Below are positions 26,191-35,100 of a DNA stretch of 64,000 nt, one piece after another. The stretch is from Streptococcus porcinus (GTDB lineage Bacteria > Bacillota > Bacilli > Lactobacillales > Streptococcaceae): contig NZ_LR594036.1 in NCBI RefSeq assembly GCF_901542335.1, forward strand, positions 2,046,001 through 2,110,000, given 5' to 3'. The notes under the pieces are model-generated. The model saw only the letters and a list, made by a program, of their open reading frames with translations. It made no database searches and had not been told where the DNA came from. Position 1 is the stretch's first letter; each line of letters starts with the position of its first letter. The translations under genes and the position numbers were made by a program.

Positions 26191-26357
26191 CTAACAATTG
26201 TTAAAAAAACAATTGAATTACTTAAACTATACCGAGCTAAATATTTTAAAGAAAATGCATTGAATCGACTTGTAATAAATTAATTAAGTAGCTTGTTGGG
26301 CATCTAGTTCACAATCACTCACTAAGACATATATATGCTTCCTTTCTTATTCTGAAA

Positions 26358-26471
26358 GGCATTGACTTGATATCCATCTCACAACTACTTGGTCATGAGA
26401 ACTTAAATATTACCTTAAAAGTGTATGCCCACCAACTAGATAAACTCAAACAAAAGAATAATCAAGCGTGA
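26358..26471 (+). mobile_element. Tyrosine integrase C-terminal fragment (mobile element scar)
   Basis: Thirty-seven codons read GIDLISISQLLGHENLNITL, then KVYAHQLDKLKQKNNQA and stop. This is the C-terminus of a phage/ICE-type tyrosine recombinase, with the LGH motif and the catalytic tyrosine (KVYAHQ). The rest of the gene is missing. It lies about 130 bases from the 3' end of tRNA-Cys, a typical integrase position. Confidence 0.8.
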
Positions 26472-26601
26472 AAAGATATCTTTGGAAATTTGACCGACTT
26501 TTGACCGATTTAATTTCCTTTTTATACCCTTAGCAAAAATTAAAAACCTTGATTTATCAAGGTTTTAGAGAGTTTTAAAAATGTCTTAAGATATTAAAAA
26601 A

Positions 26602-26672
26602 AGGCGGTAGACGGATTTGAACCGACGATCAAGCTTTTGCAGAGCCGTGCCTTACCACTTGGCTATACCGCC
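26602..26672 (-). tRNA. tRNA-Cys (GCA anticodon)
   Basis: On the minus strand a 71-base cloverleaf begins GGCGGTATAGCC and ends CTACCGCC plus T73. The anticodon loop reads CTGCAAA, giving GCA (Cys), and U73 is the expected discriminator. The acceptor stem pairs fully. Two mispairs are seen: 27-43 (C-U) in the anticodon stem and 50-64 (U-U) in the T stem. CCA is not encoded; a T run follows. Probably functional, but somewhat degenerate. Confidence 0.88.
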
Positions 26673-26817
26673 ACGACAATAGCTATTTTACCTCAATTGT
26701 AGGGAAAGGTCAAGATAAAATTTCCCTATCACTTTTTTAAAAATTTTTTCTAATCATATTTAAAACTTTTAGAATTCATTAGTCCAAAAAAGCTTAATTC
26801 TACACCGTTTGGAAGCA

Positions 26818-26832
26818 TTATAATTAAAATAA
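26818..26832 (+). promoter_or_regulatory. Candidate PerR box upstream of ahpC
   Basis: TTATAATTAAAATAA matches the Per box TTATAATNATTATAA at 13 of 15 positions. It lies about 80 bases upstream of the probable ahpC -10 (TATAAT at 26911-26916), which is far for a repressor site. Peroxide control of ahpCF is plausible but unproven. Confidence 0.4.
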
Positions 26833-26910
26833 ACTTATTAACTGGTTAATTTTCTGATAATTCACCAAAAATGCAAGGGCTTTCTTTTAGACTTTTGGGA
26901 AATCTTTTCC

Positions 26911-26916
26911 TATAAT
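26911..26916 (+). promoter_or_regulatory. -10 element of the ahpCF operon
   Basis: TATAAT, 40 bases before the ahpC ATG. The -35 is poor (TAGACT at 26888-26893 with non-standard spacing). Confidence 0.5.
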
Positions 26917-26955
26917 ACATGTATAAAATAAAATAATAATATGGAGGTTCTTTAT

Positions 26956-27519
26956 ATGTCTTTAATCGGAAAAGAAATGGTTGAATTTTCAGCCGACGCT
27001 TATGTAAATGGTGAATTTGTTAAGGTGAGCACCGAGGATATCAAAGGAAAATGGGCAGTCTTCTGCTTCTATCCTGCTGATTTCTCTTTTGTCTGCCCAA
27101 CTGAGTTAGGTGATCTTCAAGAACAGTATGAAACATTAAAATCTTTAGATGTGGAAGTTTATTCTGTGTCTACAGACACTCACTTTGTCCATAAAGCATG
27201 GCATGACGATTCTGATGTTGTCGGCACAATTACGTATACAATGATTGGTGACCCTTCTCATAACATCTCACGTGCTTTTGAGGTATTAGATGAAGAAAAT
27301 GGTCTTGCCCAACGCGGAACCTTTATCATTGATCCTGATGGCATTATTCAAATGGTAGAAATTAACGCTGATGGCATTGGCCGTGATGCAAGTACACTAA
27401 TTGATAAAATTCGTGCCGCTCAATATGTTCGCCAACACCCAGGTGAAGTTTGTCCAGCCAAATGGAAAGAAGGGGCTGAAACCTTAACACCTAGCCTTGA
27501 CCTCGTTGGTAAAATTTAA
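26956..27519 (+). CDS. ahpC: Alkyl hydroperoxide reductase subunit C (peroxiredoxin)
   Basis: A typical 2-Cys peroxiredoxin of about 187 residues starting [20 protein letters not shown]. Cys47 in [12 protein letters not shown] is the peroxidatic cysteine; the C-terminal cysteine in [10 protein letters not shown] resolves it. It reduces H2O2, organic peroxides and peroxynitrite and is recycled by AhpF. I chose the ATG at 26956, nine bases after GGAGG; the upstream ATG at 26941 contains that Shine-Dalgarno. First gene of ahpC-ahpF, important in catalase-negative streptococci. Confidence 0.97.
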   Translation: MSLIGKEMVEFSADAYVNGEFVKVSTEDIKGKWAVFCFYPADFSFVCPTELGDLQEQYETLKSLDVEVYSVSTDTHFVHKAWHDDSDVVGTITYTMIGDPSHNISRAFEVLDEENGLAQRGTFIIDPDGIIQMVEINADGIGRDASTLIDKIRAAQYVRQHPGEVCPAKWKEGAETLTPSLDLVGKI

Positions 27520-27552
27520 TAACTAACTTCAAATTTTCAAAGGAGGTAACAA

Positions 27553-29085
27553 ATGGCATTAAGCCCAGATATAAAAACACAACTCAATCAATACTTAGCT
27601 ATGTTGGAATCTGATATTCAGTTGCAAGCTCACCTAGGTGATGATGAGCAGTCAAAAAAAATGCAAGAATTTTTAGAAGAGATTGTTGCTATGTCAGACC
27701 ATATTTCACTTGAATCCTCAGACCTAGATCGCATCCCTAGTTTCAGCATTGCTAAAAAAGGAGAGCAAGCCCGCGTTACTTTTGCAGGCATCCCATTAGG
27801 TCATGAATTTACATCATTTATTTTAGCTCTTTTGCAAGTATCTGGTAGACCTCCCAAAGTGGATCAAGAAATCATCGACCGTATCAAATCCATTGATAAA
27901 CCGATGCATTTTGAAACCTACGCTAGCCTTAGCTGCCACAACTGCCCGGATGTCGTTCAAGCCTTTAATATCATGGCTGTTCTTAACCCAAATATCACAC
28001 ACACTATGATTGAAGGGGGGATGTTCCAAGATGAAGTCAAGGAAAAAGGCATTATGTCTGTTCCTGCTGTCTTCTTTGAAAATGAACTCTTCCATTCTGG
28101 CCGTGCAACCATTGATCAACTCTTAGAGAAAATTGCTGGTCCTCTGTCAGAAGAAGTTTTCTCTAATAAAGAAACCTACGATGTCTTAGTTATTGGTGGA
28201 GGTCCAGCGGGCAATAGCGCAGCAATTTATGCAGCACGTAAAGGCCTTAAAACAGGACTTCTTGCTGAAACTTTTGGTGGCCAAGTGATGGAAACTGTCG
28301 GCATTGAAAATATGATTGGCACCCTCTATACCGAAGGACCTCAATTAATGGCTCAAATTGAAGAGCACACAAAATCTTACAAAGTTGATATTATTAAATC
28401 ACAGCTGGCGACTAAGATTGAGAAAAAAGAGCTTGTCGAAGTCTCATTAGCCAACGGCGCTGTCTTAACAGCTAAAACGGCTATTCTGGCTCTGGGTGCT
28501 AAATGGCGGAATGTGAATGTTCCCGGTGAAGAAGAATTTCGAACCAAAGGTGTTACCAATTGTCCGCATTGTGATGGCCCACTATTCGAAGGAAAAGATG
28601 TGGCTGTCATCGGGGGAGGTAACTCCGGCCTAGAGGCAGCTCTCGATTTGGCGGGCATATGTAAGCACGTTACAGTTCTTGAGTTCTTACCTGAACTTAA
28701 GGCTGATCAAGTTCTTCAGGATCGCGCAGCAAAAACAAACAACCTTACTATCATTAAAAACGCTGCTACCAAAGAAATCCTCGGCCAAAATCATGTTACT
28801 GGTATTGATTACACTGACCGTGAAACTGGTAAAGATGCTCATGTTGACGTGGAAGGCATCTTCGTGCAGATTGGTCTCTTACCAAATACTGAATGGCTTA
28901 AAGATAGTGGCATTGAGCTAACAGATCGAGGCGAAATTATTGTTGATGGACATGGTGCAACTAATATCCCTGGTATCTTTGCTGCTGGTGATTGTACCAA
29001 CTCAGCATATAAACAAATCATTATTTCAATGGGATCTGGAGCTACAGCTGCTATTGGAGCTTTTGATTATCTCATTCGTCAATAA
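27553..29085 (+). CDS. ahpF: Alkyl hydroperoxide reductase subunit F
   Basis: A 510-residue flavoprotein disulfide reductase for AhpC. An N-terminal double thioredoxin-fold domain (residues 1-200) carries a redox CxxC (SLSCHNCPDVV). A thioredoxin-reductase-like part follows, with FAD motif GGGPAGNSAAIYAARKG, a second CxxC (NCPHCDG), NAD(P)H motif GGGNSGLEAA and a C-terminal FAD motif (GIFAAGDCTN). Electrons flow from NADH through FAD and both CxxC pairs to AhpC. GGAGGT precedes its ATG, 33 bases after ahpC. Confidence 0.97.
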   Translation: MALSPDIKTQLNQYLAMLESDIQLQAHLGDDEQSKKMQEFLEEIVAMSDHISLESSDLDRIPSFSIAKKGEQARVTFAGIPLGHEFTSFILALLQVSGRPPKVDQEIIDRIKSIDKPMHFETYASLSCHNCPDVVQAFNIMAVLNPNITHTMIEGGMFQDEVKEKGIMSVPAVFFENELFHSGRATIDQLLEKIAGPLSEEVFSNKETYDVLVIGGGPAGNSAAIYAARKGLKTGLLAETFGGQVMETVGIENMIGTLYTEGPQLMAQIEEHTKSYKVDIIKSQLATKIEKKELVEVSLANGAVLTAKTAILALGAKWRNVNVPGEEEFRTKGVTNCPHCDGPLFEGKDVAVIGGGNSGLEAALDLAGICKHVTVLEFLPELKADQVLQDRAAKTNNLTIIKNAATKEILGQNHVTGIDYTDRETGKDAHVDVEGIFVQIGLLPNTEWLKDSGIELTDRGEIIVDGHGATNIPGIFAAGDCTNSAYKQIIISMGSGATAAIGAFDYLIRQ

Positions 29086-29091
29086 TATTAA

Positions 29092-29128
29092 AAATCAGTC
29101 CTGAACTAAGCTGAGGGCTGGTTTTTTT
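29092..29128 (+). terminator. Terminator of ahpCF
   Basis: Arms AATCAGTCCT and GGGCTGGTT (with G-U pairs) followed by seven T, a few bases past the ahpF stop. Confidence 0.75.
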
Positions 29129-29147
29129 GTCATAAAGTAGAATCCCC

Positions 29148-29176
29148 TTGCTTTTCCCTGCCTTTTTTGTTAGAAT
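29148..29176 (+). promoter_or_regulatory. rpsB promoter
   Basis: TTGCTT (29148-29153), 17 bases, TAGAAT (29171-29176). The predicted start near 29183 leaves about 110 bases of leader before rpsB. Confidence 0.7.
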
Positions 29177-29182
29177 AGGTTT

Positions 29183-29294
29183 GTCGTTTGTCGACAAATA
29201 CTCATCTCTTATCGATTGTGGGCTTGTTGCCTTCGGGTTAGTCTGCAAGTCAACGTAAGGGAGAGGAAAAAACATTATAAAGGAGAAACTACTC
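29183..29294 (+). promoter_or_regulatory. rpsB 5' leader (candidate S2 autoregulatory RNA)
   Basis: A GC-richer leader of about 110 bases with local complementarity (TTTGTCGAC/GTCGACAAA near the start; CTTGTTGCC and TGCAAG segments later) between the promoter and the AAAGGAG of rpsB. Many bacteria control rpsB by S2 binding to the leader. The folding was judged by eye only. Confidence 0.4.
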
Positions 29295-30062
29295 ATGGCA
29301 GTAATTTCAATGAAACAACTTCTTGAGGCTGGTGTTCACTTTGGTCACCAAACTCGTCGCTGGAACCCTAAGATGGCAAAATACATCTTTACAGAACGTA
29401 ACGGCATCCACGTTATTGACCTACAACAAACTGTTAAATTAGCTGATCAAGCTTACGAATTCGTTCGTGATGCTGCTGCTAACGACGCTGTTATCTTGTT
29501 CGTTGGTACTAAAAAACAAGCTGCTGAAGCAGTTGCTGACGAAGCAACTCGTGCAGGTCAATACTTTATCAACCACCGTTGGTTGGGTGGAACTCTTACT
29601 AACTGGGGAACAATCCAAAAACGTATCGCTCGTTTGAAAGAAATCAAACGTATGGAAGAAGAAGGAACTTTCGAAGTTCTTCCTAAAAAAGAAGTTGCAC
29701 TTCTTAACAAACAACGCGCTCGTCTTGAAAAATTCTTAGGCGGTATCGAAGATATGCCTCGTATTCCTGACGTTATGTACGTTGTTGACCCACATAAAGA
29801 ACAAATCGCAGTTAAAGAAGCTAAAAAACTTGGTATCCCAGTTGTAGCTATGGTTGATACAAACGCTGATCCAGATGATATCGATGTTATCATCCCAGCT
29901 AACGACGACGCTATCCGCGCTGTTAAATTAATCACTTCTAAATTAGCTGATGCTGTTATCGAAGGCCGTCAAGGTGAAGATGCAGAAGTTTCTTTCGAAG
30001 CAGAAGCAAAAGCAGATTCAATCGAAGAAATTGTTGAAGTTGTAGAAGGCGACAACAACTAA
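29295..30062 (+). CDS. rpsB: Ribosomal protein S2
   Basis: A 255-residue 30S protein starting [20 protein letters not shown]. Family blocks [29 protein letters not shown] and [12 protein letters not shown] are present, with the acidic C-terminal extension usual in streptococci. Codon use is strongly biased, as expected for high expression. It is followed by tsf, with a terminator between that likely lowers tsf relative to rpsB. Confidence 0.98.
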   Translation: MAVISMKQLLEAGVHFGHQTRRWNPKMAKYIFTERNGIHVIDLQQTVKLADQAYEFVRDAAANDAVILFVGTKKQAAEAVADEATRAGQYFINHRWLGGTLTNWGTIQKRIARLKEIKRMEEEGTFEVLPKKEVALLNKQRARLEKFLGGIEDMPRIPDVMYVVDPHKEQIAVKEAKKLGIPVVAMVDTNADPDDIDVIIPANDDAIRAVKLITSKLADAVIEGRQGEDAEVSFEAEAKADSIEEIVEVVEGDNN

Positions 30063-30117
30063 GTTTAATACCAGTTCTTAAACTCAAATTTAAGAAAACT
30101 TGATATTCAAAATACCT

Positions 30118-30157
30118 AAACGGGGCAGAAAGCAAACCGCTCTGTCTCGTTTTTTTA
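30118..30157 (+). terminator. Intercistronic terminator between rpsB and tsf
   Basis: A 12-base stem (AAACGGGGCAGA / TCTGTCTCGTTT, with G-U pairs), 11-base loop and seven T. It sits 56 bases after rpsB and 37 before tsf; partial read-through would explain tsf expression if it lacks its own promoter. Confidence 0.8.
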
Positions 30158-30193
30158 ACTAAATTGATATAAAAATTTTGGAGGATTCTACTA

Positions 30194-31234
30194 ATGGCAG
30201 AAATTACAGCTAAACTTGTAAAAGAATTGCGTGAAAAATCTGGTGCTGGCGTTATGGACGCTAAAAAAGCACTTGTTGAAACTGATGGTGACATGGATAA
30301 AGCCGTTGAACTTTTACGTGAAAAAGGTATGGCAAAAGCAGCTAAAAAAGCTGACCGTGTTGCTGCAGAAGGACTTACAGGCGTTTATGTAAGTGGTAAT
30401 CATGCTGCTGTTGTTGAAGTTAACGCTGAAACTGACTTCGTAGCGAAAAATGCTCAATTCGTTGAATTGGTTAACGAAACTGCAAAAGTTATTGCTGAAG
30501 GTAAACCTGCAAACAACGAAGAAGCATTAGCTTTAGTAATGCCTTCAGGTGAAACACTTGCTTCAGCATACGTTAACGCAACTGCTACAATCGGTGAAAA
30601 AATTTCATTCCGTCGTTTTGCGCTTCTAGAAAAAACAGATGCACAACATTTCGGAGCATACCAACATAACGGTGGACGTATCGGTGTTATTTCAGTTGTT
30701 GAAGGTGGCGATGATGCTCTTGCTAAACAAATCTCAATGCATATCGCAGCAATGAAACCAACTGTTCTTTCTTACACTGAACTTGACCCACAATTTGTTA
30801 AAGATGAACTTGCTAAACTTAACCATGACATCGAATTAGACAACGAATCTCGTGCAATGGTTGACAAAGCTCCACTTCCATTCTTACAATATGGTTCAAA
30901 AGCTCAATTGTCAGATCAAGTTATCACTAAAGCTGAAGAAGATATTAAAGCTGAATTAGCTGCTGAAGGCAAACCAGAAAAAATCTGGGACAAAATCATC
31001 CCAGGTAAAATGGACCGCTTTATGCTTGACAACACTAAAGTTGACCAAGCCTACACTCTTCTTGCTCAAGTTTACATCATGGATGATAGTAAAACAGTCG
31101 AAGCTTACCTTAACTCAGTAAACGCAAAAGCAATTGCCTTTGCTCGTTTCGAAGTTGGTGAGGGTATCGAGAAAAAAGCTAACGATTTCGAATCAGAAGT
31201 TGCTGCTACAATGGCTGCCGCTCTTAACAACTAA
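30194..31234 (+). CDS. tsf: Elongation factor Ts
   Basis: A 346-residue nucleotide exchange factor for EF-Tu. It has the N-terminal UBA-like domain ([20 protein letters not shown]), the TDFVAKN motif that contacts EF-Tu ([11 protein letters not shown]), and the long core and C-terminal modules of streptococcal EF-Ts. TTGGAGGA precedes the ATG. Highly biased codon use indicates strong expression. Confidence 0.98.
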   Translation: MAEITAKLVKELREKSGAGVMDAKKALVETDGDMDKAVELLREKGMAKAAKKADRVAAEGLTGVYVSGNHAAVVEVNAETDFVAKNAQFVELVNETAKVIAEGKPANNEEALALVMPSGETLASAYVNATATIGEKISFRRFALLEKTDAQHFGAYQHNGGRIGVISVVEGGDDALAKQISMHIAAMKPTVLSYTELDPQFVKDELAKLNHDIELDNESRAMVDKAPLPFLQYGSKAQLSDQVITKAEEDIKAELAAEGKPEKIWDKIIPGKMDRFMLDNTKVDQAYTLLAQVYIMDDSKTVEAYLNSVNAKAIAFARFEVGEGIEKKANDFESEVAATMAAALNN

Positions 31235-31240
31235 TTATTA

Positions 31241-31326
31241 AAAACCTTGATTATGTACTGCACCCCAAAAGTTAGATTTTTTGTCTAACTTTTGGGGTGC
31301 AGTGCAATTAAAGTCAAGGTTTTTTT
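31241..31326 (+). terminator. tsf terminator with an inserted palindrome in its loop
   Basis: Outer arms AAAACCTTGA (31241-31250) and TCAAGGTTTT (31314-31323), followed by more T, form an intrinsic terminator for tsf. The 63-base loop is unusually large because it contains the palindrome at 31254-31306. The RNA would fold as one long interrupted hairpin. Confidence 0.75.
31254..31306. mobile_element. Palindrome of two IS-like terminal repeats (MITE-like or solo-IR remnant)
   Basis: A perfect 20-base inverted repeat, ACTGCACCCCAAAAGTTAGA (31257-31276) and its complement (31284-31303), around a 7-base centre; it extends to 23 bases with one mismatch. TGTACTG-CCCC-AAAAGTTAGA resembles the ends of IS3-family (IS150/IS861-group) elements in streptococci. 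A related single end occurs at 50209-50233. No transposase lies between the arms. The family assignment is from memory of end sequences. Confidence 0.55.
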
Positions 31327-31398
31327 GTTCACTTTTTTTGAATAAAGCCACACTTAACGCCAAATGACTGAGCTAAAAGCCCAGTCATTCTTTGTTTA

Positions 31399-33294
31399 TT
31401 ACCAAATAATAACACGCTCTTCTGGCTTACGCCACATAAAGTCACCCTCTTGAATTTGGAACACTTCATGGAAGTCATCAAAATTAGTTAAGGTTACATT
31501 TGTGCGCCACTCACCTGGAGCATGAACATCTACGCTGGCCATCATTTGCATAAATTCCGGACGAGCCTTCATTCGCCAAATTCGAGCAAAATTGATGAAG
31601 AAATCACGCGCTGAGAAGTCAATTTCTTTCTTAGCTGCCTCTAAGGCACAAGCTACACCACCTAAGTCAGCTACATTCTCTGATACTGTCAATTTCCCAT
31701 TCACCTTAGCACCATAAGAGTCTAAGCCATCAAATTGGTCAACAATCTTATCTGTTCTCTCTTTAAAAGCACTATAGTCTGCCTCGGTCCACCAGTTTTT
31801 CAAAGAGCCATGCTCATCGAAGGATGCACCATTAGTATCAAAAGCATGTGAAATCTCATGGGCAATAACAGCTCCAATACCACCATAGTTAGCAGAAGAA
31901 CTTTGTTCTAATGAATAGAAAGGTGCTTGTAAAATAGCTGCCGGAAAAACAATTTGATTCTGTTGTGGATCATAGTAAGCATTGACCATGTGTGCTGGCA
32001 TATGCCATTCGCTACGATCAACCGGCTTATTCCATTTACTCCAATTATGAGCGATTGAAATTTGAGCCAGTTTTTGGGCATTTTCTACTAAAGATACATT
32101 TTCATCAATAATTTTCTTTTCATAAGTTTCTGGCAACTTCTCAGGATAACCAATATGAGGTGTAATCACATTTAATTTCACAATAGCTTTCTGACGTGTT
32201 GATTCTGCCAGCCAATTGGCCTTTTCCAAACGAGCTTTATAGACATCAATCATGGTTGCAACTTTTGCTTCCACATCAGCTTTAGCTTCTGCCGAGAAAT
32301 AACGATTTGCATACCATAAACCTAAGGCTTGACTATATGGACCTTGTGCCAAATAGTAGGCTGCTTTCTTTTTGTCCATCGCCTGTGGTGTTCCTGAAAG
32401 AGCTCGACCATAACTACCAGACTCCACTCGGATAGCATCTGTCAGATAAGCATTATAGGCATTGGCCGCATTCACAATCAGATCTGCTTTTAAAAGTTCC
32501 CAGTTTTCTTCTGAATAATATTGAGCAGCAAAATCTGTCCAAAAACGTTTTTCGGGTACAATCACTTTATCAGGGCTTTGACCTAAGATTTGATTAAAAA
32601 TCTTATCAAGTGGTAATTCCGGCGCTAACTTAACGAAATCTTCCCAAAGGTATGGATGATAGAGTTTAACATACTCAGAGGATTCTTCGCTTGAAAGAAC
32701 GTATTGAGCTAATTTTTTATCCAACTCTAATGTTTTATCTAATAGGTCAGCAATTTCTTCTTCAGTAAATTCAAAGTTACCGAGTAATTTCTGCTGAGAC
32801 GCACGCCATACTGACCGCAGTTCGTCGGCCTTTTCGTGTCCTTCTTCATAATAGGTTGTATCCGGTAGTAAGATTGATGGCGCTTCTGCCCAGAGGACAT
32901 TAAGTTGAGCATTCATAAAATCAGGAGCAACACTAAAAGGAAAAAGGTTTGGCTTGCCAGTCATTTCAAAATCCGCCACTTTCTCAGCAAAATCTTTAAA
33001 ACTTTCTAGCTCTTGATACTCTTTGATAAGAGGAAGAACTGGTGCTACACCTACTTCTTCACGATTAGCATAGTCAGATGTCATCTTATGCCATTTCACA
33101 AAGTTAGCTAAAATAGGTCCCTCTGGTAAATTTTTACCTTCTAACCATTGATCTGTTGTTTCCAACATCAGTTTTTCAATCTCGTCAGCTAAATCTGAAA
33201 AACCACCTGTTCTTGGTTTATCATCGGGAATAACAGCAGTCTTTGCCCATTCTCCATTAACAGCCTCATAAAAGTTTTCTTTATAATCAACCAT
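31399..33294 (-). CDS. pepO: M13-family zinc endopeptidase PepO
   Basis: A 631-residue neprilysin-like metallopeptidase. The zinc site VIAHEISHAFDTNG (HEISH at residues 479-483) and downstream NVADLGG, with the third-ligand region, are intact; VNAYYDPQQNQIVFPAAIL is the M13 substrate-binding block. It has no signal peptide or membrane helix. Known streptococcal PepO degrades peptides; it cuts Shp quorum peptides in S. pyogenes and also binds host proteins when outside the cell. Transcribed alone, convergent with tsf. Confidence 0.95.
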   Translation of the reverse strand: MVDYKENFYEAVNGEWAKTAVIPDDKPRTGGFSDLADEIEKLMLETTDQWLEGKNLPEGPILANFVKWHKMTSDYANREEVGVAPVLPLIKEYQELESFKDFAEKVADFEMTGKPNLFPFSVAPDFMNAQLNVLWAEAPSILLPDTTYYEEGHEKADELRSVWRASQQKLLGNFEFTEEEIADLLDKTLELDKKLAQYVLSSEESSEYVKLYHPYLWEDFVKLAPELPLDKIFNQILGQSPDKVIVPEKRFWTDFAAQYYSEENWELLKADLIVNAANAYNAYLTDAIRVESGSYGRALSGTPQAMDKKKAAYYLAQGPYSQALGLWYANRYFSAEAKADVEAKVATMIDVYKARLEKANWLAESTRQKAIVKLNVITPHIGYPEKLPETYEKKIIDENVSLVENAQKLAQISIAHNWSKWNKPVDRSEWHMPAHMVNAYYDPQQNQIVFPAAILQAPFYSLEQSSSANYGGIGAVIAHEISHAFDTNGASFDEHGSLKNWWTEADYSAFKERTDKIVDQFDGLDSYGAKVNGKLTVSENVADLGGVACALEAAKKEIDFSARDFFINFARIWRMKARPEFMQMMASVDVHAPGEWRTNVTLTNFDDFHEVFQIQEGDFMWRKPEERVIIW

Positions 33295-33352
33295 TCTGTC
33301 TCCTTTTCTATTTTTCCTAAAATCTTAAGATTATAATCTCCTTCATTGTACC

Positions 33353-33388
33353 AAAAAAGCTTAGAGAATGCACTGTCTCTAAGCTTTT
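33353..33388 (-). terminator. Terminator of treBC
   Basis: A 13-base stem AAAAGCTTAGAGA / TCTCTAAGCTTTT with an 8-base loop and T tract on the minus strand, just beyond the treC stop. Confidence 0.88.
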
Positions 33389-33407
33389 ATAAAGAGATTA
33401 TTTACTT

Positions 33408-35036
33408 CTAATAACGACCTAAAATAGCAATGGTTTGATATGCTTTAAGACGAATACTCTTATCGAGTAACTCATCATCATAATTACTAATCAGAATCTG
33501 ACCATTTTGATAAGATTCAGGTAACTCTACAGATACTTCTTTTGCAAAAAAATTATTCAACACTAGAAGGCTTTGACTGCCCAGCTCACGTTCAAAGGCA
33601 TAGATCTGCTCACTATCCCGCAGTACAGTTTTATAGGTACCCTCAGCGATTATTGGTAGCTCTTTACGTAGCTTAATCAATTTTTGATAGAAAGGAAAAA
33701 TTTTACCCTTTTTCTCCTTTTCGACATTGATTTCCTGATAAGAATGACCAACTTTTAACCATGGTGTTCCAGTCGTGAAACCTGCATGTTCACTGGCATC
33801 CCATTGCATAGGTGTTCGTGAATTATCGCGGGATTTAGCTCGGATAATAGCAAAAGCTTGCTCAGGTGTTTTACCCTCATCAAGCATTGTCCGATAGGCA
33901 TTTTTACTTTCAATGTCGACATAATCTGACATGGAACGATAATCCGGATCAACCATTCCAATCTCCTCACCCATATAAATGTAAGGTGTACCACGAGAAA
34001 GGTGGATCGATGCTGCTAGCATAGTAGCCCCTTCATCTCGAAAATTGTCAATATCAACAAAGCGATTTAGAGCTCTTGGTTGGTCATGATTATTGTAGAA
34101 CAAGGCATTCCATCCGTCTCCTTCACTCATCCCTTCACCCCATGAATGAAAGAGATTGCGTAACGCGACAAAATCAAAGTCCATGATTGTCCACTTTTGA
34201 CCATCAGCATAATCTACTTTTAAATGATGGAAGTTAAAAGCCATTGACAACTCCTCGCGTCCTGGAGCTGTGTAAAGAATACAGTTTTCAATAGTTGTCG
34301 CTGACATCTCACCAACGGTCATAAAGGAATCATCTTCACCAAAGCTAGCATTATTCAGCATTTTCAGATAATCATGCGTAATAGGTCGATCTGTATAAGC
34401 TGGCTTCCCATCATTAATAGGACAATCGACAATTTCGTCATCTTTACCGATTAAATTAATGACATCAAAACGGAAACCTTTAACCCCTTTATCGCGCCAA
34501 AAGTTAACAACTTTAAATAATTCTTCCCGAACATTTGGGTTACGCCAATTTAAATCAGCCTGCGTGATATCAAACAAGTGAAGGTAGTATTTACCAGTAT
34601 CACCAAATGGCGCCCATGCATTTCCACCAAATTTAGAAACCCAATCTGTAGGTTTATCACGAAGAATAAAGAAATTCTGATAATACTTATCACCAGCTAA
34701 AGCTTTTTGAAACCAGTCATGCTCTGTAGAACAATGATTTAAGACCATATCAAGCATAAACTCGATACCAAGTGATTGCCCCACAGCAATCATCTCTTCA
34801 AAATCAGCCATAGTTCCAAAATCTGGATTAACAGCAGTATAGTCAGCTACATCATAACCATTATCACGTTGTGGACTTGGATAGAAGGGGTTTAACCATA
34901 CCATATCAATGCCCAACTCTTTTAAATAAGGTAGTTTTTCTATAATTCCTCTGAGGTCCCCAACTCCATTTCCAGTTGTGTCTTTATATGATTTAGGGTA
35001 AATTTGATAGACAACTTTACGTTTATCAATAGTCAT
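33408..35036 (-). CDS. treC: Trehalose-6-phosphate hydrolase
   Basis: A 542-residue GH13 alpha-amylase-family enzyme. It cleaves trehalose 6-phosphate to glucose and glucose 6-phosphate in the cytoplasm. Conserved regions are visible: MDMVLNHCS-type region I (FMLDMVLNHCSTEH), the nucleophile region GFRFDVINLIGK, the acid/base region TVGEMSATT and region IV NNHDQPRALNRF. The starting sequence WWRKK-like block is replaced by RKVVYQIYPKSYKDTTGNG, as in TreC/DexB. Position after the trehalose PTS gene fixes specificity. Confidence 0.95.
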   Translation of the reverse strand: MTIDKRKVVYQIYPKSYKDTTGNGVGDLRGIIEKLPYLKELGIDMVWLNPFYPSPQRDNGYDVADYTAVNPDFGTMADFEEMIAVGQSLGIEFMLDMVLNHCSTEHDWFQKALAGDKYYQNFFILRDKPTDWVSKFGGNAWAPFGDTGKYYLHLFDITQADLNWRNPNVREELFKVVNFWRDKGVKGFRFDVINLIGKDDEIVDCPINDGKPAYTDRPITHDYLKMLNNASFGEDDSFMTVGEMSATTIENCILYTAPGREELSMAFNFHHLKVDYADGQKWTIMDFDFVALRNLFHSWGEGMSEGDGWNALFYNNHDQPRALNRFVDIDNFRDEGATMLAASIHLSRGTPYIYMGEEIGMVDPDYRSMSDYVDIESKNAYRTMLDEGKTPEQAFAIIRAKSRDNSRTPMQWDASEHAGFTTGTPWLKVGHSYQEINVEKEKKGKIFPFYQKLIKLRKELPIIAEGTYKTVLRDSEQIYAFERELGSQSLLVLNNFFAKEVSVELPESYQNGQILISNYDDELLDKSIRLKAYQTIAILGRY

Positions 35037-35100
35037 AGTTTTCCTTTCATAGAAATAGCGTCAGGAACTGTTACCAGTTCCTGATGTCGCTTATCAGTAG

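Noticed and set aside
26017..26283. Open frame of 88 codons on the plus strand
   Set aside because: It crosses two frames of the decayed VOC gene; only the stretch SIYFRELGKVIFELAT is meaningful, as part of the pseudogene.
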